Shown here piece after piece: positions 49,221 to 59,671 of a stretch of DNA of 64,000 nucleotides. Every line of letters begins with the position of its first letter. Within the stretch, counting starts at the first letter, position 1. The notes below the pieces were generated by a model. It was not told the DNA's origin. It was given only the letters and a program-made list of their open reading frames with translations, and did no database searches. Position numbers and translations under genes: made by a program. Origin of the DNA: Rhodospirillaceae bacterium (GTDB taxonomy: Bacteria > Pseudomonadota > Alphaproteobacteria > UBA8366 > Aestuariispiraceae); assembly GCA_002709955.1 (NCBI GenBank), contig PAQY01000002.1, positions 480,448 to 544,447 of the forward strand, written 5' to 3'.

Positions 49221-51581
49221 ATGACCATGCCGGAATCTGAAGAGTCTCACCCAAAGAAAACAGCCTCGGGCTCCTGGACGGAGCAGTTGAAGGCTATGAT
49301 GCATCGCTTGTCTTCGTCCAAGCGGGTGACGCGCCTGTTTGGTGTCACCCTGATGTCCGCAGCGGTGCTTGCCGGTTTTGGGACCTATGCCGCCTTTACC
49401 GGGGCGACCCCTTTAGGCGCTGATCCCAGTACCCTGGTGGTGATGATCTATATCGATCTGATCATCATGCTGTTGCTGGGTTTTGTCGTGGCCAGGCGCA
49501 TTGTCGCCCTGTGGTCTGATCGACGCCGGGGATCGGCTGGGTCGCGTCTGCATGTGCGGCTGGTCGCCCTGTTTGCCGCCTTGTCGGTGACGCCCGCCAT
49601 TATCGTTTCCACCTTTTCCCTGATGTTTTTTGATCTGGGGATCGAAACATGGTTCAGCGAGCGGGTCCGCACCGCCGTTACTGAAAGCCGGGCCGTTGCC
49701 GAATCCTATCTGATTGAGCATCGCAACAATATACGAACAGATGCCCTGCGTATGGCGCGCGATCTGAACCGGGACGCCCGGCAATTACAGTTGAATAAGT
49801 CTGTTTTGGACAGGACGCTGGAAATCCAATTGCGGGTTCGGGATCTGACCGAAGCGATTATCTTTCAAGGGACGTCCAGGGAGGTTTTGGCGCGGGCAGG
49901 ACTGACCCTGTTGCTGGAATATGAACCAATCGCAACACAAGACCTTCAGGCTGCCGCCAATGGCGATATTGTTGTGATCACCGGCGGGGCGGATGATCGG
50001 GTTCGCGCCCTGCTGAAACTGGATGCATTCACTGACAGTTATCTGTTTATCGGCCGTTTGGTGGATCCACAGGTAATTTCCCGCATCGAACAGGTGCGTG
50101 GCGCGGCGGCGCAGTTTGAGCAACTGGAATCCCAGCGCAGTGATATCCAGCTTTCCTTTGCCTTGGCCTTTCTGGTGGTGGCCCTGCTGTTGCTGTTATC
50201 GGCAATCTGGATCGGCCTGACATTGGCGACACAGCTTTCGGCCCCGATCAGTGCCTTGATTGGTGCCACCGAAAAGGTGCGGGCAGGGGATCTGGATGCC
50301 CGTGTCGCGGAATCTGAAGGGGATGATGAACTGGCACTGCTCAGCCGTGCCTTCAACCGCATGACGTCGCAGTTATATTCCCAACGGGAAGAATTGATGG
50401 AAGCCAATCGCCAGATCGATGGTCGGCGACGGTTTTCTGAGGCTGTTCTGGCCGGTGTCAGCGCCGGTGTGATCGGGTTGGACCGTCAGGGGCGGATTGA
50501 TCTGCCCAATCGCCGCGCAACCGAATTGTTGGGGATGGAGCCGGAAAGCCTGATCGGGGAGCGGCTGACCGATATTCTGCCCGAATTGCACGCGGCCCTG
50601 GACTCTGCGCGCCTGGCCAGCGTTGGGCGCCCGGTAGAGGCACAGATCAAGCTGAATACTCATGGCGAAACCCGAACCCTGTTCGTGCGGATCGTTGTGG
50701 AGCGGGAAGCGGGCCAATTGCAGGGCTATGTCGCGACATTTCATGATGTCTCCCCGCTTGTTTCCGCCCAGCGAAAAGCCGCCTGGGCCGATGTCGCACG
50801 CCGCATTGCCCACGAAATCAAGAATCCGCTGACCCCCATCCAACTGTCTGCTGAACGGTTGAAGCGGAAATACCTGAAAGAGATAACGACCGATCCCGCG
50901 ATTTTTGAAGGCTGTATCGACACCATCGTGCGTCAAGTGGATGATATCGGGCGCATGGTGGATGAATTTTCTTCCTTCGCGCGGATGCCTGCCCCTTCGA
51001 TGCGCAATCAGGATATTGTCGATATCTGTCGCCAAAGCTTGTTCCTGCAACGCAGTGCGAATTCTGATGTTGAGTATAGTTTCGACGGCCCCAGCACGCC
51101 GCTTATTCTGCGCTGTGATGGTCGGCAATTAAGCCAGGTTCTGACGAATCTGCTGCAAAATGCCCATGACGCGATTGAGGGGCGCTTTGAAGCGGCGAAA
51201 GCACGCAGCGAAGACGAATCGACGCAAGATAAGGGACGCATATCCCTTTCCATCCAGGCCGAGGACGGGCATGTTCGCATCGCGATACAGGATAATGGGA
51301 AGGGGCTGCCGACAGAACAACGTGAGCGCCTGACTGAACCTTATGTCACAACCCGCAAAAAGGGGACAGGTTTGGGGCTGGCAATCGTTAAGAAGATTAT
51401 GGAAGATCATGGTGGAAGCTTAATCCTGGACGATGCTCCGGAACAGGGGGCCTTGATCACGATGATCCTTCCATTAATAAAAGACCTGGAGCAGAAAGAG
51501 CCTTCCGATACCTCCTCTGAACCGTCAGAGTCTGATACTTCGTCTACCCATTCCCAAACCAGTCCTCAAAAGGGTCTGTAA
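49221..51581 (+). CDS. ntrY: nitrogen regulation sensor histidine kinase NtrY
   Basis: 786 residues. Three or four N-terminal membrane helices (about 35-110) enclose a periplasmic or extracytoplasmic segment up to a later helix near 310-335. A HAMP domain follows (about 335-390), then PAS (about 405-510), the phospho-His in RRIAHEIKNPLTPIQ near 530, and the ATPase domain (NLLQNAHDAIEG, DNGKGLP, GTGLGLAIVKK). It partners NtrX. ATG at 49221 has a weak ribosome-binding site, and an in-frame TTG (49215) and ATG (49227) are alternatives. Only 3 bp separate it from ntrX. Confidence 0.95.
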   Translation: MTMPESEESHPKKTASGSWTEQLKAMMHRLSSSKRVTRLFGVTLMSAAVLAGFGTYAAFTGATPLGADPSTLVVMIYIDLIIMLLLGFVVARRIVALWSDRRRGSAGSRLHVRLVALFAALSVTPAIIVSTFSLMFFDLGIETWFSERVRTAVTESRAVAESYLIEHRNNIRTDALRMARDLNRDARQLQLNKSVLDRTLEIQLRVRDLTEAIIFQGTSREVLARAGLTLLLEYEPIATQDLQAAANGDIVVITGGADDRVRALLKLDAFTDSYLFIGRLVDPQVISRIEQVRGAAAQFEQLESQRSDIQLSFALAFLVVALLLLLSAIWIGLTLATQLSAPISALIGATEKVRAGDLDARVAESEGDDELALLSRAFNRMTSQLYSQREELMEANRQIDGRRRFSEAVLAGVSAGVIGLDRQGRIDLPNRRATELLGMEPESLIGERLTDILPELHAALDSARLASVGRPVEAQIKLNTHGETRTLFVRIVVEREAGQLQGYVATFHDVSPLVSAQRKAAWADVARRIAHEIKNPLTPIQLSAERLKRKYLKEITTDPAIFEGCIDTIVRQVDDIGRMVDEFSSFARMPAPSMRNQDIVDICRQSLFLQRSANSDVEYSFDGPSTPLILRCDGRQLSQVLTNLLQNAHDAIEGRFEAAKARSEDESTQDKGRISLSIQAEDGHVRIAIQDNGKGLPTEQRERLTEPYVTTRKKGTGLGLAIVKKIMEDHGGSLILDDAPEQGALITMILPLIKDLEQKEPSDTSSEPSESDTSSTHSQTSPQKGL

Positions 51582-51584
51582 CTG

Positions 51585-52991
51585 ATGGCTTATGATATTC
51601 TGATTGTCGATGATGAGACCGATATCCGGACCCAGATATCTGGGATTCTGGAAGATGAAGGCTATCAAACCCGCAGCGCGTCGAATTCGGCAGAGGCCTT
51701 GGCGGCGGTTGCCAACCGTCAGCCATCGCTGATGATCCTGGATGTCTGGTTGGCCAATTCGGAATATGACGGCATTCAAATACTGGAAATCGTGCATCGC
51801 GACCACCCCGGCCTGCCTGTGGTGATGATCAGCGGTCATGGCACCTTTGATATGGCTGTGTCGGCCACCAAGAAGGGCGCGTATGATTTCATCTCAAAGC
51901 CGTTCAAAACGGATGTGTTGCTGCTGACCATCGAACGGGCTTTGGCGGAATCGCGCCTGAAACATGAAAATGAGTCGCTGCGCAAACTTTCTCCTTACGC
52001 GATGCTGGATGATCTTGTCGGGAAATCTGGTGCGATTGCAGAAGTTCGGCGCGCTGTTGAAAAGGTGGCCCAGACCGACAGTCGCGTGCTGATTTCCGGC
52101 CCGCCGGGCAGCGGTAAGGGGGCTATTGCCCGTATGCTGCACAGCCGATCCCTGCGTAAGAATGGCCGCTTCGTTGTGTTGACCTGTGCCACGCTCAGCG
52201 AAGACACCCTGGAACAAGCGCTGTTTGGGACAGAGGCGACGAAATCGCAACCCCGGCGCATTGGCGTGCTGGAAGAAGCCCATGGCGGGACGCTGTTGCT
52301 GGATGAAGTCGCCGATATGGATATGGCGACCCAGTTGAAGATGGTCCGGGTTCTGCACAATAGACGGTTTCAGCGCATCGGCGGCGATACAGTGGTTGAG
52401 GTGAATTCCCGCGTTCTGGCCACCACGACCCGCGACTTACAAGCCCTGATCGCGGAGGGTAAGTTTCGGGAAGATTTGTTCTATCGTCTGAATGTGGTTC
52501 CGATTCATGCGCCCCCGTTGAGTGACCGACGGGAGGATATTCCGCTGCTGGCCGTGCATCTTATGGAACGATCAGCCGCAGCGAAAAGCAGGTCGCCCCG
52601 CATTTTGGGCGCGGATGCACTGACGGCCCTACAGGGGCATGATTGGCCCGGCAATGTCTGGGAATTATCCAATGTTATGGAGCGTTTATTGCTGATGGCG
52701 CCTGGTGGATCGCAGGATCATATCCATGCAGAAGCGGTTGGACAGGCGATAGGGGCCGCTGCGGGGGCCGCCTCCCGCTGGGACCATGCACCAGAGGTGA
52801 TGAGCCTACCTTTGCGCGAAGCACGCGAAGCGTTTGAGCGGGAATATCTGGTCTTTCATCTGGCCCGGTTTGGCGGCAATATTTCACGCACGGCAGAATT
52901 TGTCGGCATGGACCGCGCCGCATTGCACCGGAAACTGAAGGGGCTGGGCGTTGCTGGTGCCAATCGCGGTCGGTTGGATGACAAGGAATAA
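51585..52991 (+). CDS. ntrX: nitrogen/redox regulation response regulator NtrX
   Basis: 468 residues. REC domain with phosphoacceptor near 52 (MILDVWLAN), AAA+ domain with Walker A GPPGSGKGAI near 171 and a C-terminal FIS-like helix-turn-helix (NISRTAEFVGMDRAALHRKL). The GAFTGA sigma-54-contact loop is missing; the corresponding place reads FGTEATKSQPRRIG, as in other alphaproteobacterial NtrX. It is therefore likely to act without activating sigma-54. It works with NtrY in nitrogen, redox and envelope regulation. Confidence 0.95.
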   Translation: MAYDILIVDDETDIRTQISGILEDEGYQTRSASNSAEALAAVANRQPSLMILDVWLANSEYDGIQILEIVHRDHPGLPVVMISGHGTFDMAVSATKKGAYDFISKPFKTDVLLLTIERALAESRLKHENESLRKLSPYAMLDDLVGKSGAIAEVRRAVEKVAQTDSRVLISGPPGSGKGAIARMLHSRSLRKNGRFVVLTCATLSEDTLEQALFGTEATKSQPRRIGVLEEAHGGTLLLDEVADMDMATQLKMVRVLHNRRFQRIGGDTVVEVNSRVLATTTRDLQALIAEGKFREDLFYRLNVVPIHAPPLSDRREDIPLLAVHLMERSAAAKSRSPRILGADALTALQGHDWPGNVWELSNVMERLLLMAPGGSQDHIHAEAVGQAIGAAAGAASRWDHAPEVMSLPLREAREAFEREYLVFHLARFGGNISRTAEFVGMDRAALHRKLKGLGVAGANRGRLDDKE

Positions 52992-53045
52992 GTCGCCTTT
53001 CACGGACCCCAACTAGGGCCGGAAACTGCGCTAAGGAGCCTGAAA

Positions 53046-54422
53046 ATGAAGGTTGTCATTTGTGGTGCCGGCCAAGTCGGTTTCCATATTGCAAGATATC
53101 TGTCCGGGGAAGACAACGATGTCACCGTTGTAGACCAATCCCCTGAATTGATTGGCAAGATCAACGATCAACTGGATGTTCAGGCCTTTGTCGGCCATGC
53201 TTCGCATCCTGATGTCCTGGAACGGGCAGGGGCGCGGGACGCCAATATGCTGATCGCCGTCACCTTCACTGACGAGGTGAATATGATCGCCTGTCAGGTG
53301 GCCCATACCCTGTTTAATGTGCCAACCAAGATCGCGCGGATCCGGCAACAGAGCTATCTGAACCCGATGTGGTCCAATCTGTTCGCCAGGGATCAATTGC
53401 CGATTGATGTTATCATTTCGCCTGAAATTGAGGTCGCGCGTGCGATTGCCCGGCGCATTCGGGCCCCCGGCGCGTTCGACATGATCCGCATGGGGGATGA
53501 CAAGGTGCGCGTGATCGGCGTGCGATGTGATGACAAATGCCCGGTCATCCACACGCCATTGCGTCAGTTGACCTCCTTGTTCCCAGATCTGAACATCACG
53601 GTCTTGGCGATTTTTCGGAATGAGACCATGCATATCCCATCAGCCGACGATCAAATGCTGCCGGGGGATGATGTCTATTTCATCGCTGAAACCGACCATG
53701 TTCCCCGCGCCATGTCCGTCTTTGGTCATGAGGAGAAGGAAGCCCGGCGCATTCTGATCGTGGGGGGCGGGAATATCGGCACCACCCTGGCCGAAGAATT
53801 GGAATCCAGTTCCGACGGATATTCCGCCAAGATCGTTGAAATGGACAAGAACCGCGCCCGTCAGGTGGCGGAAGTCCTGCCGACAACCGTTGTTATTCAG
53901 GGTGATGCGCTGGATCATGAGATCCTGGAAGAGGCTGGCATTCGCAATGCAGAAGCAGTCGTTGCCGTCACCGATGACGATGAAACCAATATTCTGTGTT
54001 CCCTGCTGTGCAAGCGATTTGGTGTTGATCGCGCCATTACCCTGGTGAACAAGAATTCCTATGGTCCATTGATCACGACATTGGGGATTGATGTTGTCGT
54101 CAGTCCGCGTGAAATTACGGCGTCCACTATTTTGCAGCATGTCCGACGGGGCCGCATTCGTCAGGTGCACAGCCTGCGCGACGGGTTTGCTGAATTGATT
54201 GAGGCCGAAGCGATGGAAACATCCAGCCTGGTTGGGGAGGCACTGCGGGATGCCAAACTGCCAAACGGTGTCATCATCGGGGCGATCATCCGGGGGGATG
54301 AGGTGATCATTCCACGGCCTGATACGGTGGTTCGAACGAAGGACCGGGTGGTGCTGTTGGCCGCTGCTTCAGCCGTTAAGAAAATGGAAAAGATGTTCGC
54401 TGTAAGACTAGAATATTTTTAA
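53046..54422 (+). CDS. trkA: Trk potassium transporter regulatory subunit TrkA
   Basis: 458 residues with two Rossmann (RCK) halves. The nucleotide motifs are CGAGQVGFHIARYL and VGGGNIGTTLAEEL near 240, each followed by a TrkA-C domain. It binds NAD(H) or ATP on the cytoplasmic face of TrkG/TrkH potassium channels. AAGGAG before the ATG is a good ribosome-binding site. The position after ntrX is typical of the class. No trkH is present in this window. Confidence 0.96.
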   Translation: MKVVICGAGQVGFHIARYLSGEDNDVTVVDQSPELIGKINDQLDVQAFVGHASHPDVLERAGARDANMLIAVTFTDEVNMIACQVAHTLFNVPTKIARIRQQSYLNPMWSNLFARDQLPIDVIISPEIEVARAIARRIRAPGAFDMIRMGDDKVRVIGVRCDDKCPVIHTPLRQLTSLFPDLNITVLAIFRNETMHIPSADDQMLPGDDVYFIAETDHVPRAMSVFGHEEKEARRILIVGGGNIGTTLAEELESSSDGYSAKIVEMDKNRARQVAEVLPTTVVIQGDALDHEILEEAGIRNAEAVVAVTDDDETNILCSLLCKRFGVDRAITLVNKNSYGPLITTLGIDVVVSPREITASTILQHVRRGRIRQVHSLRDGFAELIEAEAMETSSLVGEALRDAKLPNGVIIGAIIRGDEVIIPRPDTVVRTKDRVVLLAAASAVKKMEKMFAVRLEYF

Positions 54423-54436
54423 TAGAAAGCCTGTTC

Positions 54437-55126
54437 GTGACTCCTTCTGATTTGCCACCGCCAAAGGCCATTCTGTATGACTGGGATAACACTTTGGTGG
54501 ATACCTGGCCGGTTATTCACGGCGCGATGAATGGGCTGTTCCGCAAAATGGGGATGCCGGAATGGACTCTGGCTGAAACCCGAAACAGGGTGCGCCATTC
54601 GATGCGGGATGCCTTTCCCATCATGTTCGGGGATCGGTGGGAAGAGGCCCGCGATATCTTTTATGCGGAATTTGAAGCCATCCATATGCAGGCGCTTGTT
54701 GCGGCCCCTGGCGCGGCGTCACTGTTGCACGCCGTCCAGGCAAGGGGCATTCCCCAGGCGGTGATTTCCAACAAACAGGGGCGGTACCTGCGCAAAGAAG
54801 CGGCGCATCTGGGCTGGGATGTGTATTTTCATGCTCTGGTCGGGGCAGGGGATGCGGCACGGGACAAACCGTCCTCGGAACCGGTTGCCATGGCGTTACA
54901 GGGATTGCGCGATGCCAGCGGCGATTTACAGCCCGGACCGGACGTTTACTTCATTGGCGATTCTGGTGTGGATATGCAAATCGCCCATGCCACAGGCATG
55001 ACCCCGATCCTTATTCATGCCGATCCGGACCTGGATGGGGAATATGCGGATTGCCGGCCTGCGCGAATATTTGGCCATTTGGACGCACTGCACGCTTTTT
55101 TGGCGACGGATCGTTCCTATATCTGA
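54437..55126 (+). CDS. HAD-superfamily phosphatase/phosphoglycolate phosphatase-like
   Basis: 229 residues. Motif I is LYDWDNTLVDTWP near 15, motif II the Ser of AVISNKQGRYL, motif III the conserved Lys in RDKPSSEP, and motif IV VYFIGDSGVDMQ with Asp residues. It resembles the Gph-like branch of HAD hydrolases. The start is GTG at 54437 after a weak ribosome-binding site, only 14 bp after trkA, so they are likely cotranscribed. The substrate is not predictable. Confidence 0.88.
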   Translation: MTPSDLPPPKAILYDWDNTLVDTWPVIHGAMNGLFRKMGMPEWTLAETRNRVRHSMRDAFPIMFGDRWEEARDIFYAEFEAIHMQALVAAPGAASLLHAVQARGIPQAVISNKQGRYLRKEAAHLGWDVYFHALVGAGDAARDKPSSEPVAMALQGLRDASGDLQPGPDVYFIGDSGVDMQIAHATGMTPILIHADPDLDGEYADCRPARIFGHLDALHAFLATDRSYI

Positions 55127-55181
55127 TAGGGTGCGTTAAATCTGGTGGGGACCAAGATCCTGCCAAACAAATACGACAACT

Positions 55182-55210
55182 CTTAAACCCAGGCTTTTTC
55201 AGGGTTTAAG
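55182..55210. terminator. hairpin between the HAD gene and hfq
   Basis: A 9-bp perfect stem CTTAAACCC/GGGTTTAAG encloses an 11-base loop, followed by a weak T-rich stretch (GTATTTT). It lies 55 bp after the HAD gene stop and about 90 bp before the hfq start, so it could be a terminator or a leader structure. Confidence 0.45.
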
Positions 55211-55301
55211 GGCGTATTTTCGTGGAAGGTCCTCATTGATAGAATAGTTTGACTGCGCGTTTGTGCTAATAACAACAAAGTTGCAAGGAAAGGGGGCATT
55301 T

Positions 55302-55559
55302 ATGTCGTCCGACAAGAACCAGAACCTCCAGGATACGTTTTTAAATCATCTCCGGAAGAACAAAGCTCCGGTCACGGTGTTCCTCGTCAATGGCGTAAAG
55401 CTGCAGGGCATCGTCACATGGTTTGATAACTTCTGCGTGCTTTTGCGTCGCGATGCGCATTCACAGCTGGTGTATAAGCATGCGATATCAACCGTCATGC
55501 CGGCGACGCCGGTGCAATTATTCGAGCCATCCGAAACGGATGGTGTCGAGGAAAGCTAA
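55302..55559 (+). CDS. hfq: RNA chaperone Hfq
   Basis: 85 residues. The Sm1 motif region is [20 protein letters not shown] and the Sm2 motif is VYKHAISTV with the conserved YKHA; the short C-terminus suits alphaproteobacteria. It forms a hexamer that binds sRNA and A-rich sequences. ATG at 55302 follows AAAGGGGG. It is 6 bp upstream of hflX, the usual partner. Identification is secure. Confidence 0.98.
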   Translation: MSSDKNQNLQDTFLNHLRKNKAPVTVFLVNGVKLQGIVTWFDNFCVLLRRDAHSQLVYKHAISTVMPATPVQLFEPSETDGVEES

Positions 55560-55565
55560 GCGGAT

Positions 55566-56924
55566 TTGACTGAAAAGCTTCAAGATTCTGGCGAGTGGGG
55601 CTGGTCCGAGACCGGCGCCCGCCGCGCCGCTGTGCTGTATCCCGAAATACCGGGCGTGACATTGAAACGCCGGAACCCAGACGCACGTCTGGAAGAAGCG
55701 ATCGGCCTAGCCCGGGCGATTGAACTGGACGTTGTTCATGCGGAACATGTGCGCCTGAACAAGCCGGTTCCGGCCACATTGCTGGGTGGTGGCCTGGTTG
55801 AGCGTTTACATGGCATGTGTGCCGCGCTTGAGGTTGAATTGCTGATCGTGGATGCCTCGCTGAGCCCGGTTCAACAGCGCAACCTGGAACGCGCCTTGGA
55901 AACAAAGGTCATTGATCGTACCGGTCTGATCCTTGAAATCTTTGGCGCACGGGCGCGAACCCATGAGGGGCGCTTACAGGTTGAACTGGCGGCATTGACC
56001 TTCCAGCGGTCCCGACTGGTCCGCAGTTGGACACACTTGGAACGACAGCGCGGTGGTCTGGGCTTCATCGGGGGGCCTGGGGAAAGCCAGATTGAGTTGG
56101 ACCGTCGTTTGATTGACGAGCGGATTGTCCGCCTGAAGAAAGAATTGGAACAGGTGGCGCGAACCCGTGGCCTGCACCGTAAGGCGCGGGAAAAGGTGCC
56201 GTATCCGGTTGTTTCACTGGTCGGCTATACCAATGCCGGGAAGTCCACCCTGTTCAACCGGTTGACCGATTCCGCTGTTATGGCGAAGGATATGCTGTTT
56301 GCGACCCTGGATCCGACCATGCGCAAGGTGGTCCTGCCATCGGGCCGCACGGCGATCCTGTCGGACACGGTCGGGTTTATCTCTGACCTGCCAACGGATC
56401 TGATCGCGGCTTTCCGGGCGACATTGGAAGAAGTGCGCTCTGCCCAGGTGCTGGTGCATGTCCGTGATATCGCCGCCCTGGATACCGATGTTGAAAAGGC
56501 CGATGTTGAGAAAGTTCTGGGCTCCTTGGATATCGCACCCGATACGGTGATCATGGAGGCCTGGAACAAGGTCGATACAATGCCAGCCGACATCCGCGCT
56601 GCGACGGAACAGAGGGCCGCGCTGATCCGATCCGGGGAAGAGGAGGTCGATGCCTTCGCCATCTCTGCCATGGAAGGCACGGGATTCGATCCGCTGCTGA
56701 TCGCCATTGATGAGGCTTTGGCGCGGTTCCGGGTTGAAGCGAATGTTGAGATATCCGCTGGTGACGGCGCTGCTATGGCCTGGCTGCACGAAAATGGGGA
56801 TGTGCTGGACGATCTGACAGATCGGGAAGCTGGAGACGGAACCTCGGTCCTTTTGACCGTTGCCCTGGATCCGACCGATTGGAAGCGGTTTGAACAGCGT
56901 TTTGGCTATAAAGCCCTGTCATAA
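55566..56924 (+). CDS. hflX: GTPase HflX
   Basis: 452 residues. The N-terminal ribosome-binding domain (about 20-190) has the coiled segment GGLGFIGGPGESQIELDRRL; the GTPase domain has P-loop GYTNAGKSTLFNRL near 220, G3 DTVGFISDLP and G4 NKVD. It splits or rescues stalled ribosomes. The start is TTG at 55566, only 6 bp after hfq, so translation is probably coupled. Its C-terminal domain of 60 residues is usual. Confidence 0.96.
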   Translation: MTEKLQDSGEWGWSETGARRAAVLYPEIPGVTLKRRNPDARLEEAIGLARAIELDVVHAEHVRLNKPVPATLLGGGLVERLHGMCAALEVELLIVDASLSPVQQRNLERALETKVIDRTGLILEIFGARARTHEGRLQVELAALTFQRSRLVRSWTHLERQRGGLGFIGGPGESQIELDRRLIDERIVRLKKELEQVARTRGLHRKAREKVPYPVVSLVGYTNAGKSTLFNRLTDSAVMAKDMLFATLDPTMRKVVLPSGRTAILSDTVGFISDLPTDLIAAFRATLEEVRSAQVLVHVRDIAALDTDVEKADVEKVLGSLDIAPDTVIMEAWNKVDTMPADIRAATEQRAALIRSGEEEVDAFAISAMEGTGFDPLLIAIDEALARFRVEANVEISAGDGAAMAWLHENGDVLDDLTDREAGDGTSVLLTVALDPTDWKRFEQRFGYKALS

Positions 56925-56966
56925 AACTTTCTTTGGCGGTTTCCGGCTTATTTCAGCTCCTCTCCA

Positions 56967-56994
56967 TTGACAATTCCATAACAATTCGTATATG
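56967..56994 (+). promoter_or_regulatory. sigma70-like promoter of groESL
   Basis: TTGACA (56967-56972), a 16-base spacer and TATATG (56989-56994) lie directly before the CIRCE element. The -10 box ends 2 bp before the CIRCE arm, so a repressor bound there would block initiation. Confidence 0.7.
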
Positions 56995-56995
56995 C

Positions 56996-57024
56996 GCTAG
57001 CACTCACTAAGGGAGAGTGCTAGC
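56996..57024. promoter_or_regulatory. CIRCE element (HrcA operator) upstream of groES
   Basis: Inverted repeat GCTAGCACTC (56996-57005), N9, GAGTGCTAGC (57015-57024). The core TAGCACTC-N9-GAGTGCTA matches the CIRCE consensus, bound by HrcA. It is 88 bp before the groES start, so heat-shock control by HrcA is expected. Confidence 0.95.
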
Positions 57025-57112
57025 AGCGCTTTCTCAGGACAGATTGGGGGCGATGGTTCACATCAGGTGGGCCCGCCTAGACCACGACGAAGTTTTTGAA
57101 GGGGAAATGACC

Positions 57113-57400
57113 ATGAAATTCCGGCCTCTGCACGATCGCGTACTTGTTAAACGCGTTGAGAGCGAGACCAAGACCGCAACGGGCATCATTATTCCTGACA
57201 CGGCACAAGAAAAGCCGATGCAGGGTAAAGTGATCGCCGCGGGCTCTGGCACGATCAAAGAAGACGGCAGCGTTCGTAAGCTGGACGTCAAAAAGGGCGA
57301 CACCGTCCTGTTTGGCAAATGGTCCGGCACCGAAGTCAAAATTGACGGCGACGATCTGCTGATCATGAAAGAATCTGACATCATGGGCATCATTGAATAA
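57113..57400 (+). CDS. groS: co-chaperonin GroES
   Basis: 95 residues, standard length. The start [18 protein letters not shown] and the mobile-loop segment [15 protein letters not shown] are diagnostic. It forms the heptameric lid for GroEL. ATG at 57113 is chosen because GAAGGGG at 57098-57104 gives an 8-base spacing; an ATG at 57107 is too close. It is under CIRCE control and followed by a terminator-like hairpin before groEL. Confidence 0.97.
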   Translation: MKFRPLHDRVLVKRVESETKTATGIIIPDTAQEKPMQGKVIAAGSGTIKEDGSVRKLDVKKGDTVLFGKWSGTEVKIDGDDLLIMKESDIMGIIE

Positions 57401-57414
57401 CAGCGCGATGACAG

Positions 57415-57441
57415 GGCGGGGAAAGGATCCTCGCCTTTTTT
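57415..57441 (+). terminator. terminator-like hairpin between groES and groEL
   Basis: A 7-bp stem GGCGGGG/CCTCGCC (one G-T pair) with loop AAAGGAT is followed by six T residues. It lies 14 bp after the groES stop and 51 bp before groEL. It resembles an intrinsic terminator within the operon and may adjust the groES:groEL ratio. Confidence 0.65.
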
Positions 57442-57453
57442 ATTGCCTGCTGA

Positions 57454-59139
<1,686 letters not shown>

Positions 59140-59180
59140 GCATCACGCCAACCAGCCTACGCCTAAGAAACTAAAGATTG

Positions 59181-59210
59181 AGGCCGTCGGATCCGTCCGG
59201 CGGCCTTTTT
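59181..59210 (+). terminator. intrinsic terminator after groEL
   Basis: An 11-bp stem AGGCCGTCGGA/TCCGGCGGCCT (one G-T pair) with the stable TCCG (UNCG-type) tetraloop is followed by TTTT. It lies 41 bp after groEL. An almost identical stem recurs at 59555-59584. Confidence 0.85.
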
Positions 59211-59302
59211 CTGTTTAAAATTTGCGTGGTTGTATCATTGTCATTAGTTCTAAAGTTTTTTCTATTTTTAATTATATTAATACAATTTATATTATTTTTG
59301 CG

Positions 59303-59330
59303 TGCACTTGCGAATGGTAACCTAAGTGCA
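59303..59330. promoter_or_regulatory. dyad and putative -10 upstream of the 51-residue gene
   Basis: TGCACTT (59303-59309) and AAGTGCA (59324-59330) form a 7-bp inverted repeat with a 14-base spacer. TATAAT follows at 59336-59341, about 39 bp before the ATG of the small gene. The region around it (59215-59350) is very AT-rich. Likely promoter/operator for the small gene. Confidence 0.45.
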
Positions 59331-59379
59331 TGATATATAATGATAATGTTGCTATATAGCGAAGTGGAAAGGAACTAGA

Positions 59380-59535
59380 ATGTCGAAACCAAGCGCTCCT
59401 TACTATCACAAGAAAAGTAGTGATACCTATCATTGGGAAACGGGCTGTTCTAAGAATCACCATCCTGATCCGGGTTGGGAGAAAACAAACAGCAAGCCAA
59501 ACAAAGAACAATGCAATGAATGCCAGGCAAAGTGA
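59380..59535 (+). CDS. unannotated 51-residue Cys/His-rich protein
   Basis: 51 residues, basic and hydrophilic, with no signal peptide or membrane segment. His and Cys are clustered: YYHKK at the start, YHWETGCSKNHHPD around 17-30 and CNEC at 45-48, so a small zinc-binding (treble-clef or ribbon-like) fold is plausible. The ribosome-binding site GGAAAGGA (59366-59373) is excellent, 6 bases before ATG. It has its own promoter-like region and terminator, so it looks like a real single-gene unit. I recall similar short YHKKSSDTYHW/CNEC proteins in other bacteria but cannot assign a function. Confidence 0.8.
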   Translation: MSKPSAPYYHKKSSDTYHWETGCSKNHHPDPGWEKTNSKPNKEQCNECQAK

Positions 59536-59554
59536 ACCTATGACCATTTGCAAC

Positions 59555-59584
59555 AGGCCGTCGGAGAAATCCGGCGGCCTTTTT
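59555..59584 (+). terminator. intrinsic terminator after the 51-residue gene
   Basis: Stem AGGCCGTCGGA/TCCGGCGGCCT identical to the one after groEL, with loop GAAA (GNRA-type) in place of TCCG, followed by TTTTCTG. It lies 19 bp after the small gene. Confidence 0.85.
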
Positions 59585-59671
59585 CTGTAGCAGGCGTCTG
59601 GATTGGGTCTTTAATCCTCAGGCTCTTCCAATTAGGTTGGCTTCATAACAGTTACAAATGAGGCCCTCTTT

